Below are positions 1-6,389 of a stretch of DNA of 8,657 nt, piece by piece; within the stretch, counting starts at the first letter, position 1, and each line of letters begins with the position of its first letter. The stretch spans positions 1,769 to 10,425 of the forward strand of contig QXYP01000244.1 of NCBI GenBank assembly GCA_009886815.1, written 5' to 3'. The notes under the pieces were generated by a model. The model worked only from the letters and a program-made list of their open reading frames with translations, was not told the origin of the DNA and made no database searches. The stretch is from Halieaceae bacterium (GTDB taxonomy: Bacteria > Pseudomonadota > Gammaproteobacteria > Pseudomonadales > Halieaceae). The position numbers and the translations under genes are program-made.

Positions 1-767
1 GTGTTTTTGCTGAACAAATGGGTTTGGAATCTTCAATGCTGCCGCAGTTCTATGCTTGGGAGACGGGTTTTTATCGAGCGCCAACACTCGAAGAGCGGCT
101 CGCCTGCGGTCAACAAATAGCACTGCACTTACAGCAAGTTGTGGACCAGCACCAGCAGCAGCCGGGTGCGGGCGACATTGTTGATTTACTGCTGGCAGCC
201 GAGGTCGATGGTGAGCGGCTCTCTGCAGAGGAGGTCCAAGGTATTGCTTATCTTCTGTTTCTGGCGGGTATTGATACAGTTGCGTCTATGCTCTCTTTTA
301 CTGTGCTGCATTTGGCGCGTAATCCGGATCAGTATGCGCAGTTGCATCAAAACCCTGAGGCCATTGGCGACAGTGTCGATGAGTTTCTTCGTTTAAATGC
401 CTTCATTAGTTTAAATCGTATTTGCGAGCAGGACATTGAGCTTGAGGATGTGCTGATTAAGGCGGGTGATAATGTCGTTATCCCCAGTGCGATAACTTCC
501 CGAGACCCTCAGGTATTTGGTACGCCCGACACCTTTGATCCAGACCGCAGTCGAGGTGAGCAAAACCGTCACCATGCTTTTGGTGCGGGAGCGCACAAGT
601 GTATCGGGTTGCACCTTGCGAAACTGGAAGTCAGGGTGGTCCTTGAGGAATTTTGTCGCCGGGCCAGTGCGGTCTCTCTAAGCCCGGATCGCAAGATCAA
701 AGGACACGGGGGAACAACAATGGGACTGGATGCCCTGCCAGTCGATATTAAATGGACGACACAATAA
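1..767 (+). CDS. Cytochrome P450, CYP101 (P450cam)-like, 5'-truncated by window edge
   Basis: Heme-thiolate monooxygenase, presumably soluble and dependent on a ferredoxin and reductase that are not in the window. The frame is open to the left edge, with codons V-F-A-E-Q before the Met at 18, so this Met is internal and the N-terminal part (about 165 residues by comparison with P450cam) is missing. Counting from the Met at 18, the I-helix motif AGIDT is at residues 83-87 and contains the Asp-Thr acid-alcohol pair used for oxygen activation. The K-helix ExxR is E122-R125. The heme loop FGAGAHKCIG is at 188-197, with the thiolate ligand C195 at bases 600-602. The I-helix run LAGIDTVASMLSF and the ending GLDALPVDIKW resemble P450cam closely. 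All catalytic motifs are intact. CYP101-type enzymes typically hydroxylate terpenoids such as camphor or ionones; the substrate here is unknown. The family call is firm and the subfamily is by recall. Confidence 0.95.
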   Translation, partial: VFAEQMGLESSMLPQFYAWETGFYRAPTLEERLACGQQIALHLQQVVDQHQQQPGAGDIVDLLLAAEVDGERLSAEEVQGIAYLLFLAGIDTVASMLSFTVLHLARNPDQYAQLHQNPEAIGDSVDEFLRLNAFISLNRICEQDIELEDVLIKAGDNVVIPSAITSRDPQVFGTPDTFDPDRSRGEQNRHHAFGAGAHKCIGLHLAKLEVRVVLEEFCRRASAVSLSPDRKIKGHGGTTMGLDALPVDIKWTTQ

Positions 768-807
768 GCTTTTCAGAAAGCACTCACGCCGACCCCGGGG
801 GGGATGT

Positions 808-1272
808 ATGTTAAAAATGAGCGATTGTTTCCACAATGGTATTGCGGTGGCCGATATCCATCAGGCGAGAGAGTCTCTGGGAGAAAGCCTGGGTGTCGAT
901 TGGAGTCCAGTGCGTAGCTTTGACCCCCTGCCTTTCTGGACCCCTGAAGCAGGGGACCACGAGATCGTGGTGCATGCGTGTTACAGCAGAGAGGGCCCGG
1001 TACACCTCGAGCTCTGCCAGGGCAACTCGCCTTTTTACGATCCCGCGCAGTTACCGGACAGTCGTCATATCGGTTTTTGGACCCAGAACTTGGCGGATGC
1101 TGCCACTAGCCTACAATCACAGGGTTGGCGGGCGTTAGCTGCAGGTGCCTCACCCGATGATGGTTTTGGCTTGATCTGCTATTTGATGCCACCCAATGGT
1201 GGCTTGATCATCGAGTTAGTCGATACGGCATTACAGCCTGTCATCGCCGAGTGGGTGACTGCAACCGAGTAG
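808..1272 (+). CDS. VOC (glyoxalase/bleomycin-resistance fold) family protein
   Basis: A 154-residue protein with two beta-alpha-beta-beta-beta halves typical of the vicinal oxygen chelate superfamily, closest in style to the Glyoxalase_4 type. The first half opens with H9 (FHNGIAVADI) and has E68 (HLELCQG). The second half opens with H87 (RHIGFW) and ends with E136 (GLIIELVD). These four positions match the usual His/Glu/His/Glu metal ligands, so a metal-dependent epimerase, isomerase or lyase is plausible. The reaction is unknown. An in-frame Met at 730 would give a 26-residue basic extension overlapping the P450 gene. I prefer 808 because the fold begins just after it and a G-rich tract (797-803) lies upstream; the Met at 817 is also possible. 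It follows the P450 by 40 bp and is probably co-transcribed with it. Confidence 0.85.
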   Translation: MLKMSDCFHNGIAVADIHQARESLGESLGVDWSPVRSFDPLPFWTPEAGDHEIVVHACYSREGPVHLELCQGNSPFYDPAQLPDSRHIGFWTQNLADAATSLQSQGWRALAAGASPDDGFGLICYLMPPNGGLIIELVDTALQPVIAEWVTATE

Positions 1273-1505
1273 TCCAACGTTTTCTTCTGATTGGCAGCCC
1301 CTTTGGCGGGTATTACCCAAGCGTTTCATCTATAAGACTTGTTCGGCACAAGTAACCGTACTACTCTTGCCCCTGTAAAGTGGCATGCTCCAGATGAGGG
1401 TTAAGTGCTGCTTGGGTTGGGTCTTTGAGGCACAACCCCTCGCAATAAAAAAAACTTCCGGTGTGTCGGGGTGTTGGAACCGGCCAGCAGTGAGGGTTCC
1501 TTTAG
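1273..1505. other. Intergenic spacer without a gene; possible regulatory region
   Basis: None of the three forward frames gives a convincing protein here; every frame has stops. The stretch holds a perfect 6-bp inverted repeat (1337-1353), an 11-bp odd palindrome GGGTATTACCC (1308-1318), an A8 run near 1447-1454, and a weak 6-bp stem GGAACC/GGTTCC (1476-1481 with 1495-1500) followed only by TTTA. TATAAG at 1331-1336 resembles a -10 element, but I see no good -35 at the right spacing. The region could hold the end of the P450-VOC transcript and the promoter of the downstream operon. It could also contain eroded sequence of the P450 remnant that follows; I could not recognise any. Confidence 0.5.
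1337..1353. repeat. Perfect inverted repeat ACTTGT-N5-ACAAGT
   Basis: The arms ACTTGT (1337-1342) and ACAAGT (1348-1353) are exact reverse complements separated by TCGGC. No T-tract follows, so it does not look like an intrinsic terminator. The symmetry and 17-bp span would suit a dimeric repressor operator (TetR-like, for example), and it sits just after a TATAAG that might be a -10 element. A 6-bp repeat can also arise by chance, so function is inferred. Confidence 0.35.
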
Positions 1506-1961
1506 GTGTCTGAATTCAGCGGGACAACGATAACTGATCCAGTGAGCGCCCCAGTTTGCGCTCAGCTGTCCGATAACATTTCTGACGCTAATGGCCCCTT
1601 TGGCATCTCATCTTTGTTACTGCTGCCCGAGGTGGATCTCCCAAATAGTGACCCAAGGTCATTCCGATACTCAAAGTGCTTTAATACAGATCCCCAAAAT
1701 TTGAACGCGAAACTGGATGTTGGCCATGGCCCGTATTTCAGGCTGGGTGCTGAGTTAGCGCCTCAAGAAACACGCAGGGCCTTGGCAACTATTCTTAACC
1801 CCGGTGCTGAGCTATCGCTTCACAGGCCTGATGTGATTCGATTACCCAGTTTTGTGTGTCAGGGCTTCCAATGTGATGCCCTCAGTTTAAACGCCACTGT
1901 TTTCCAAAAAGTGGCCACTGCCAATGAAAATGGAGCTACTACAAATGCTGTCTGTCGATGA
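1506..1961 (+). pseudogene. Decayed C-terminal remnant of a second cytochrome P450, heme Cys replaced by Arg
   Basis: The 151-codon open frame (first possible start GTG at 1506) reads from about residue 14 to 130 as the back half of a bacterial P450. LLLLPEVDLPNSDPRSF (37-53) matches the usual beta-strand plus 'N-x-DPR-x-F' segment. QNLNAKLDVGHGPYF (64-78) leads into the heme loop, then LGAELAPQETRRAL (80-93) matches the L-helix, and the tail has RLPSFVCQGF...DALSL. In the heme loop the expected F-G-H-G-x-x-x-C-x-G reads V-G-H-G-P-Y-F-R-L-G, so the iron-ligating Cys is Arg79 (codon AGG, 1740-1742). A Pro (P86) interrupts the helix after the loop. No I-helix or ExxR precedes it, and the length is about one third of a P450. 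The last ~20 codons no longer match the family and overlap the start of the next gene. It is unlike the P450 at 1-767 in this region, so it is not a duplicate. A non-catalytic expressed protein is possible but less likely. Confidence 0.75.
1932..1935 (+). promoter_or_regulatory. Shine-Dalgarno GGAG deciding the start at 1945
   Basis: GGAG lies 9 bases before the ATG at 1945. The two earlier in-frame ATGs (1924 and 1930) have no such site upstream, which favours 1945 as the start of the SnoaL-like gene. Confidence 0.55.
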
Positions 1962-2358
1962 CAAAATTGCTATTGCTGAATTACTTGCACGGGCGTCATA
2001 TGCCTATGATCAACGTGACCTTGAATTGCTCGAGTCAGGTCTTTGTGAGGATGCCGTGATGAGTTTATGCATTGCCGGTGGTGACCTCGTGGGGCCTTTT
2101 GAAGGGCGCGATAACGTTATGCAGCTGTATCGTGATGCTATGGCTTCTCAAAACGATGTGCGGCGGCATGTTGTGTCGAACTCTTTTTTTGCAGTGTCGG
2201 AGGGCGTTGTTGGTGTGACGTCTAATCTCACGTTATTTGCGACCGAGGCGGGCGTGACGAAGTTGCTCAGCACCGGTTTATATCGCGATACGGTTCGTCA
2301 GGTCGATAATCAATGGCGCATTGCCACTCGCCATGTTGATTTAGACAGCGCCTACTGA
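1945..2358 (+). CDS. SnoaL-like / NTF2-fold protein
   Basis: A 137-residue single-domain protein of the NTF2-like (SnoaL_4 type) fold. Features seen are the N-terminal helix DDKIAIAELLARASYAYDQRD (2-24, with the usual Y21-D22), the F-E-G-R-D segment (52-56) before a second helix, R-x-H with H75 (RRHVVSN), and the final strands ending in W124-R125 (NQWRIATRHVDL). This fold includes polyketide cyclases, scytalone dehydratase, ketosteroid isomerase and the beta subunits of ring-hydroxylating dioxygenases; sequence alone does not choose between them. It is the first intact gene of the operon, 10 bp before the ligase. Upstream in-frame ATGs at 1924 and 1930 would add five to seven residues; 1945 is preferred for its GGAG. 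Its 5' end overlaps the P450 remnant in another frame. A dehydratase or isomerase role in the pathway, or a small partner subunit for the Rieske protein, is speculative. Confidence 0.85.
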   Translation: MLSVDDKIAIAELLARASYAYDQRDLELLESGLCEDAVMSLCIAGGDLVGPFEGRDNVMQLYRDAMASQNDVRRHVVSNSFFAVSEGVVGVTSNLTLFATEAGVTKLLSTGLYRDTVRQVDNQWRIATRHVDLDSAY

Positions 2359-2368
2359 GGTCCAGCGC

Positions 2369-3925
2369 ATGAATCTTGGAAGAATCCCCGCAAAGACCGC
2401 GAGTCTAGAGCCTCATCGTGAGGCGTTGGTCGACGTGCCGAATGGCCGTCGAATCACTTTTGGTGACTTGGACGAGCGTGTTAGGCGGCTCGCCAATGCA
2501 CTGCGGGACGATCTTGGATTGTCCAAAGGTGACCGGGTCGCAATTTTGTCGAAGAATTGCATTCAGTACATGGAAGTCTTTTATGGTGTTGCCCGGTGCG
2601 GATTGATCGCACTGCCATTGAATTGGCGCCTCAGCGATGCCGAGATGCTGCGCCTACTGGAAGATGGGGAACCCCGCGTCATTGTTGTTTCGTCCGAATA
2701 TCGGGAGATGGCTGAACGCCTCCGTCAGCAGATTCACATTGAGCATTGGTTTATTTTTGCAGACGAACCTGAGGATGACTACGAGCGTCTACTCGCGGCA
2801 GCAGCGAGCAACGAGCCTGTTGCCGCCGGGTCGGTCTCTGCCGATGATCCTGTTCTTATTCTTTACACGGGTGGCACGACAGGGCTCTCCAAAGGCGCGC
2901 TGCATACCCATCACTCGCTCTATATGGGCATGATCAATCAAACGGTGGCTGAGCGAATCGTTCCCACCGATGTCTACATGCTAACGGGCCAGATGTTTCA
3001 CATTCCAGTGGCGCTGGCGATGAACTATATGGCCCACGGCTGTCCGGTTGTGTTAATAAACTTTGAGGCAAAGCTGGCACTTGAAGTTATTCAGCGAGAG
3101 CGGGTTTCTGCCTTTTTAGGCATTACAACAATGATCAACTGGATGATGGCGGTCGACGGTTTCTCCGACTACGACCTCAGTAGTTTACGAAATTTTCAGT
3201 ACGGTGGCGGACCGATGCCACGATCGGTAGTGGAGGCGGCCATGAAAGCGTTTCCCTGCACCTTGATTCAGGGCTACGGTCAGACTGAGGGCATGACCAT
3301 GACCTTTCTGACTCAAGAAGATCATATCGATGCTTTGGAGGGTCGTCATAGTGAGCGTCTGAGTTCTTGTGGTCGTCCGGGTTTTGTGACCGAGGTGCAG
3401 GTGGTGGATCCCTCAGGAACGCCAGTTCCTAGAGATAGCCAGACCCCCGGAGAGATTGTTGTGCGTTCTGAGGCAAACATGGTGGGGTATTGGCAGCGCC
3501 CCGAACTCACCGCTGAAATATTGCGAGATGGTTGGATGTGGACCGGAGACATAGCCGTCTGGGATGCTCAAGGTTATCTGTTTATTGTCGATCGTGCGAA
3601 AGACATGATCATTTCTGGTGGGGAGAATATCTACAGCACGCAGGTTGAGGCCGCTATTCACCAGCACCCTGCGGTACTGGAGTCTGCGGTATTTGGTATT
3701 CCCGATGATACCTGGGGCGAGGCGGTAAAAGCGGTGGTGGTTTTAAAGCCAGATCAAACAGCCTCTGCGGCAGAGATTATCGCCGTGGCCAGCGAGCACT
3801 TAGCGTCTTATCAAAAACCCAAAAGTGTCGATTTCGTTGCGGCGCTACCAAAGGCACCGACAGGAAAAATCCTGAAGCGTGAGTTGCGTGATCCCTACTG
3901 GCAAGTGCAGGAGCGCAGCGTATGA
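2369..3925 (+). CDS. AMP-forming acyl-CoA synthetase (long/medium-chain or cyclic acid CoA ligase)
   Basis: A 518-residue class I adenylate-forming enzyme that activates a carboxylic acid with ATP to an acyl-AMP and then to its CoA thioester in the cytoplasm. All core motifs are intact: the phosphate-binding loop YTGGTTGLSK (166-175), the A5 motif YGQTEG (303-308), TGD (392-394), the hinge region DRAKDMIISGGENIYS (408-423), and the C-terminal PTGK with catalytic K500. Length is normal for the FadD/MenE-like family. No signal peptide or membrane segment is seen. The start at 2369 follows GAGG at 2357-2360 by 8 bases, and the gene ends in an ATGA overlap with the next. The substrate is not readable from sequence. 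The following hydratase and thiolase-like genes suggest an acid that enters a beta-oxidation-like cycle, for example a side chain on a ring system. Confidence 0.95.
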   Translation: MNLGRIPAKTASLEPHREALVDVPNGRRITFGDLDERVRRLANALRDDLGLSKGDRVAILSKNCIQYMEVFYGVARCGLIALPLNWRLSDAEMLRLLEDGEPRVIVVSSEYREMAERLRQQIHIEHWFIFADEPEDDYERLLAAAASNEPVAAGSVSADDPVLILYTGGTTGLSKGALHTHHSLYMGMINQTVAERIVPTDVYMLTGQMFHIPVALAMNYMAHGCPVVLINFEAKLALEVIQRERVSAFLGITTMINWMMAVDGFSDYDLSSLRNFQYGGGPMPRSVVEAAMKAFPCTLIQGYGQTEGMTMTFLTQEDHIDALEGRHSERLSSCGRPGFVTEVQVVDPSGTPVPRDSQTPGEIVVRSEANMVGYWQRPELTAEILRDGWMWTGDIAVWDAQGYLFIVDRAKDMIISGGENIYSTQVEAAIHQHPAVLESAVFGIPDDTWGEAVKAVVVLKPDQTASAAEIIAVASEHLASYQKPKSVDFVAALPKAPTGKILKRELRDPYWQVQERSV

Positions 3926-4377
3926 CAGGGCTAATTTCTGAGGAATTGCTCACCAACATTGGTCGGCAGAGTAAACCTCAGCGAGAAATCGTAACTCGGC
4001 GGGATATACGTAAGTATGCGGTTGCCACAGGTAACCGTCAGCGGAAATATCTCGACGGCGATGTTGCGCCACCCATGTTTCATGTACCGCTGTTTTGGGA
4101 TGTGGTTGAACTCGATCAGCTGACTCCTGATGGGGTATCTATCGATACATTACTGCCTAAATTTCCGCTGGAACGTGCCATGGCAGGGGGCTTGGATATT
4201 GAGTATCTGAAACCTATCCGCCCTGGGGATTGGCTGACGTCGGTCCGTACGCTTACTGCCATTTATGAAAAGGCGGGCCGCTCTGGATCCCTTATTTTTT
4301 ATGAAATAGTGATGGATATTCGCAATGACGATGAAGAGCTGGTCATTCGTGAAAAAACCACGAGGATTCTGCGATGA
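3922..4377 (+). CDS. MaoC-type hydratase, FAS1-DH-like N-terminal hot-dog half
   Basis: A 151-residue single hot-dog domain of the MaoC_dehydrat_N / FAS1 dehydratase-like family. The recognisable block is AGGLDIEYLKPIRPGDWL (88-105) followed by IYEKAGRSGSLIFYE (114-128), a hallmark of the N-terminal half of two-domain hydratases. It lacks the catalytic N-x-H-R-I-H segment, which is in the next gene, so it probably forms a heterodimer with that protein to make one double hot-dog enoyl-CoA hydratase. The start overlaps the ligase stop by four bases (ATGA) and is preceded by AGGAG at 3909-3913 with 8-base spacing. Family members hydrate mesaconyl-, enoyl- or steroid enoyl-CoA esters; the substrate here is unknown. 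Confidence 0.9.
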   Translation: MTGLISEELLTNIGRQSKPQREIVTRRDIRKYAVATGNRQRKYLDGDVAPPMFHVPLFWDVVELDQLTPDGVSIDTLLPKFPLERAMAGGLDIEYLKPIRPGDWLTSVRTLTAIYEKAGRSGSLIFYEIVMDIRNDDEELVIREKTTRILR

Positions 4378-4790
4378 ACCCCGCACCTGAAGTCGGAGTG
4401 GTTCTGCCAGAGCGACAATACACTCCCGACAACGTGCAGCTGATGCTCTACAACGCAGCGTTGTGGAATGGGCACCGAATTCATTTCGATTTGCCTTATG
4501 CTACCGAAGTTGAAGGGTATCCAGGCTTGGTCTTAGCCGGCCCGATGCTCGGGGATTGGCTACACCAGTTGGTCGATGAGTGGTTGGGTGACGCCGGCAT
4601 GATTACGTCGGTGTCCTATTCAAACCGAGGCGCTACTTATGTTGGGGAGACCTTAACGGCGACGGCGACTATCACGACTTTTGATGCGGCCAGTGGTGCA
4701 CTAGAGATCGATGTGGCCATTTGTAACGAGGCTGGTGAGAGTGTCGCTCCCGGCACTATCGGTGCTCAGATGTTTATGGTTTCGGACTAA
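4374..4790 (+). CDS. MaoC-type hydratase, catalytic C-terminal hot-dog half
   Basis: A 138-residue MaoC-like hot-dog domain. The active-site helix reads YNAALWNGHRIHFDLPYA (26-43) and is followed by EGYPGLVLAGPM (47-58). The N-G-H-R-I-H version, with N32, H34 and H37, is the form usual in mesaconyl-CoA hydratase and HTD2-type proteins, instead of the D-x-N-P-x-H of classical R-hydratases; H37 should be the catalytic His. The start overlaps the previous gene by ATGA and has AGGA at 4363-4366. The pair with the upstream half is tightly coupled, which fits a heterodimeric (R)-specific type enoyl-CoA hydratase producing a beta-hydroxyacyl-CoA for the thiolase-like enzyme downstream. Confidence is high for the family and moderate for the heterodimer. 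Confidence 0.9.
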   Translation: MNPAPEVGVVLPERQYTPDNVQLMLYNAALWNGHRIHFDLPYATEVEGYPGLVLAGPMLGDWLHQLVDEWLGDAGMITSVSYSNRGATYVGETLTATATITTFDAASGALEIDVAICNEAGESVAPGTIGAQMFMVSD

Positions 4791-4793
4791 TCT

Positions 4794-5954
4794 ATGGATC
4801 TCTCTAATATTGCGATAGTTGGAAGTTTTGAGACGGATCTGGGGGTGGTGACAGACCGGGGTCCCATGGCGTTGGGCGTGCAGGCAACATTGGGCGCTAT
4901 TGCCGATGCTGGGCTGAAGCCTAGCGCGATTGACGGGCTGATTACCTGTAACTCTTTGGTCACACCGATTATGTATCACGCAGAGGCTACCGCAGAGTAC
5001 TGCGGACTCACGCCCGGACATTGTTTGAGTGTCGGCACCGGCGGCGGCACAACTTACACTGCATTGCGTTATGCCGCTGCGGCCATTCAGACGGGGCTGG
5101 CCAGCACCGTGGTGGTCTCCATGGCAGATAGCATGCGGAGTTTTATGACCCGAGACCGGGCGATGGCGGTGCAGTCGAGTTCAGGGCATCCGCATTTTGA
5201 GCAGCCCTACGGCCCTACGGTACCGGCCTACTATGCATTAATAGCCCGCGCGCATATGGACACCTTTGGCACTACCGAAGCGCAGTTTGCCGAGGCCATG
5301 GTGTCATCAAGAGCTTGGGCGCACCAGAACCCGACGGCACAGTATCGCGAACGGGTAACTGTTGATGACGTTCTGGCTTCTAAGCCTATTGCCGACCCGT
5401 TGAAGCTACTCGACTGCTCCATTGTCTCTGATGGCGGCGCTGCGGTGGTGCTCACGACCCTCGAGCGCGCGCGTGATCTTCCACATGCACCCATCGTGCT
5501 GAAAGGCTACGGCGAGGGGCATCACTACGAGCACATTAGTCAGGCAACAGATCTCACCCAGTCTGCTGCCGCAGACTCTGGTAAGGCCGCATTTGAGCAG
5601 GCAGGTATCCAGCCGACTGATATTGACTTGGCACAGCTCTATGACTGTTTTTCACCGGCTTTATTGATACAACTTGAAGATCTTGGCTTCTGTGAAAAAG
5701 GCGCCGGCGGTGCGTTCTTAGCCAGTGGCGCGACCCAACCCGGCGGCAAGCTACCCGTGAATACCCACGGCGGTATGTTGTCACACTGCCACCCGGGAAA
5801 TCCGGGTGCCATATTTGGGCTGACCGAGGCTATCCGCCAGTATCGGGGGGAGGCCAAGGAGCGTCAGCTGCCACACCTTGAACACACATTGCTGCACGCT
5901 CAGGGTGGCATTATGTCTAGCCACGCAACTGTGGTGCTGGGAAGGGCGAACTGA
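4794..5954 (+). CDS. Thiolase-superfamily protein (SCP-x/Ltp2-like), probable DUF35-dependent acyl-CoA aldolase or lyase
   Basis: A 386-residue thiolase-fold protein of the lipid-transfer-protein/SCP2-thiolase group. The usual nucleophile segment N-x-x-C-x-S-G reads V-G-T-G-G-G-T-T-Y (80-88), which puts Gly84 where the Cys should be. The second thiolase Cys near the C-terminus is also absent (AQGGIMSSHATVVLG, 369-383). Retained features are LYDCFSP (282-288) and NTHGGMLSHCHPG (323-335) with H333. Loss of both cysteines is inconsistent with normal thiolysis and recalls Ltp2, which cleaves a beta-hydroxyacyl-CoA by a retro-aldol reaction in complex with a DUF35 domain. A DUF35 gene follows 12 bp downstream. 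It starts 3 bp after the hydratase stop with no clear Shine-Dalgarno site, so translation is probably coupled. Start and length are normal for the family. The function is inferred by analogy; a degradative thiolase annotation would be misleading. Confidence 0.88.
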   Translation: MDLSNIAIVGSFETDLGVVTDRGPMALGVQATLGAIADAGLKPSAIDGLITCNSLVTPIMYHAEATAEYCGLTPGHCLSVGTGGGTTYTALRYAAAAIQTGLASTVVVSMADSMRSFMTRDRAMAVQSSSGHPHFEQPYGPTVPAYYALIARAHMDTFGTTEAQFAEAMVSSRAWAHQNPTAQYRERVTVDDVLASKPIADPLKLLDCSIVSDGGAAVVLTTLERARDLPHAPIVLKGYGEGHHYEHISQATDLTQSAAADSGKAAFEQAGIQPTDIDLAQLYDCFSPALLIQLEDLGFCEKGAGGAFLASGATQPGGKLPVNTHGGMLSHCHPGNPGAIFGLTEAIRQYRGEAKERQLPHLEHTLLHAQGGIMSSHATVVLGRAN

Positions 5955-5955
5955 T

Positions 5956-5959
5956 GAGG
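5956..5959 (+). promoter_or_regulatory. Shine-Dalgarno GAGG deciding the start at 5967
   Basis: GAGG sits 7 bases before ATG 5967 but only one base before the alternative GTG at 5961, so the ATG is the likely start of the DUF35 gene. Confidence 0.6.
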
Positions 5960-5966
5960 TGTGGTA

Positions 5967-6356
5967 ATGGCTGGAGTTGATCAGCTAAATCAAGTGTATT
6001 TCGACGGTGTTGCTGATGGTCAGTTACGCATTCAGCAATGTAAGGATTGCGCTGCTTACCAATTTTATCCAAGGGTAATTTGTAAGCACTGTAGCAGCGA
6101 GCATCTCAGTTGGACTGCGGCATCGGGTCGAGGGCAGGTGGCCAGTTTTACGGTGGTTCGCCGGGGCGTTTCGGCAGCTTTTGAAGCGCCCTATGTCATT
6201 GCTCTTATCGATTTGGAAGAGGGCGTCAGAATGATGAGCCATCTCGTTGATGTCGATCCTGAGCAAGTGGTCACTGGCATGGCCGTGACGGTGCTGTTCA
6301 GGTCGGTTGGAGAGGCCGATCCCCAGCCCGTCTTTACGCCGGTAGTGGCAAGTTAA
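5967..6356 (+). CDS. DUF35 OB-fold protein with zinc ribbon, partner of the thiolase-like enzyme
   Basis: A 129-residue protein with the two DUF35 parts in order: a rubredoxin-like zinc ribbon with C25, C28, C39 and C42 (CKDC ... CKHC), then an OB-fold from about residue 50 that includes GRGQVASFTVVRRG (54-67) and the APYVIALIDLEEG strand (74-86). DUF35 proteins bind thiolase-superfamily enzymes and are thought to help place the CoA substrate; in steroid degraders the DUF35 domain of ChsH2 is required by Ltp2. Here it is a stand-alone protein directly after the thiolase-like gene, which supports a two-protein complex. The start ATG at 5967 is chosen over GTG 5961 because of the GAGG spacing. 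All four zinc-binding cysteines are present. Confidence 0.92.
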   Translation: MAGVDQLNQVYFDGVADGQLRIQQCKDCAAYQFYPRVICKHCSSEHLSWTAASGRGQVASFTVVRRGVSAAFEAPYVIALIDLEEGVRMMSHLVDVDPEQVVTGMAVTVLFRSVGEADPQPVFTPVVAS

Positions 6357-6378
6357 AACAAACGAGCACCCCTAAGTC

Positions 6379-6383
6379 AGGAG
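6379..6383 (+). promoter_or_regulatory. Strong Shine-Dalgarno AGGAG for the GTG start at 6390
   Basis: AGGAG with 6-base spacing to GTG 6390 supports this non-ATG start for the Rieske gene and independent, efficient initiation after a 33-bp gap. Confidence 0.7.
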
Positions 6384-6389
6384 ACGTCT

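Noticed and set aside
797..803. G7 tract just before the VOC start as a phase-variation switch
   Set aside because: If the gene starts at 808 the tract is outside the coding region, and seven bases is short for slippage control; at most it could affect initiation.
730..807. Longer N-terminus of the VOC protein starting at ATG 730, overlapping the P450 end
   Set aside because: The added 26 residues are basic and low in structure, have no family match, and overlap the conserved P450 tail; the VOC fold begins right after the Met at 808.
1308..1318. Palindrome GGGTATTACCC as an operator
   Set aside because: Arms are five bases with one central base, and it does not extend outward; expected by chance at this length.
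1476..1500. GGAACC/GGTTCC stem as an intrinsic terminator after the VOC gene
   Set aside because: Only 6 bp with a 13-nt loop and followed by TTTA instead of a T-run; too weak to call.
4467..4490. Apparent loss of the catalytic Asp in the MaoC motif (Asn32 instead of Asp)
   Set aside because: The N-x-H-R-I-H form is standard in the mesaconyl-CoA hydratase/HTD2-like branch, so it is not a defect.
4701..5021. 106-residue reverse-strand open frame across the hydratase/thiolase junction
   Set aside because: Composition is Arg/His/Cys rich as expected for an antisense shadow, and both overlapped forward genes are well supported.
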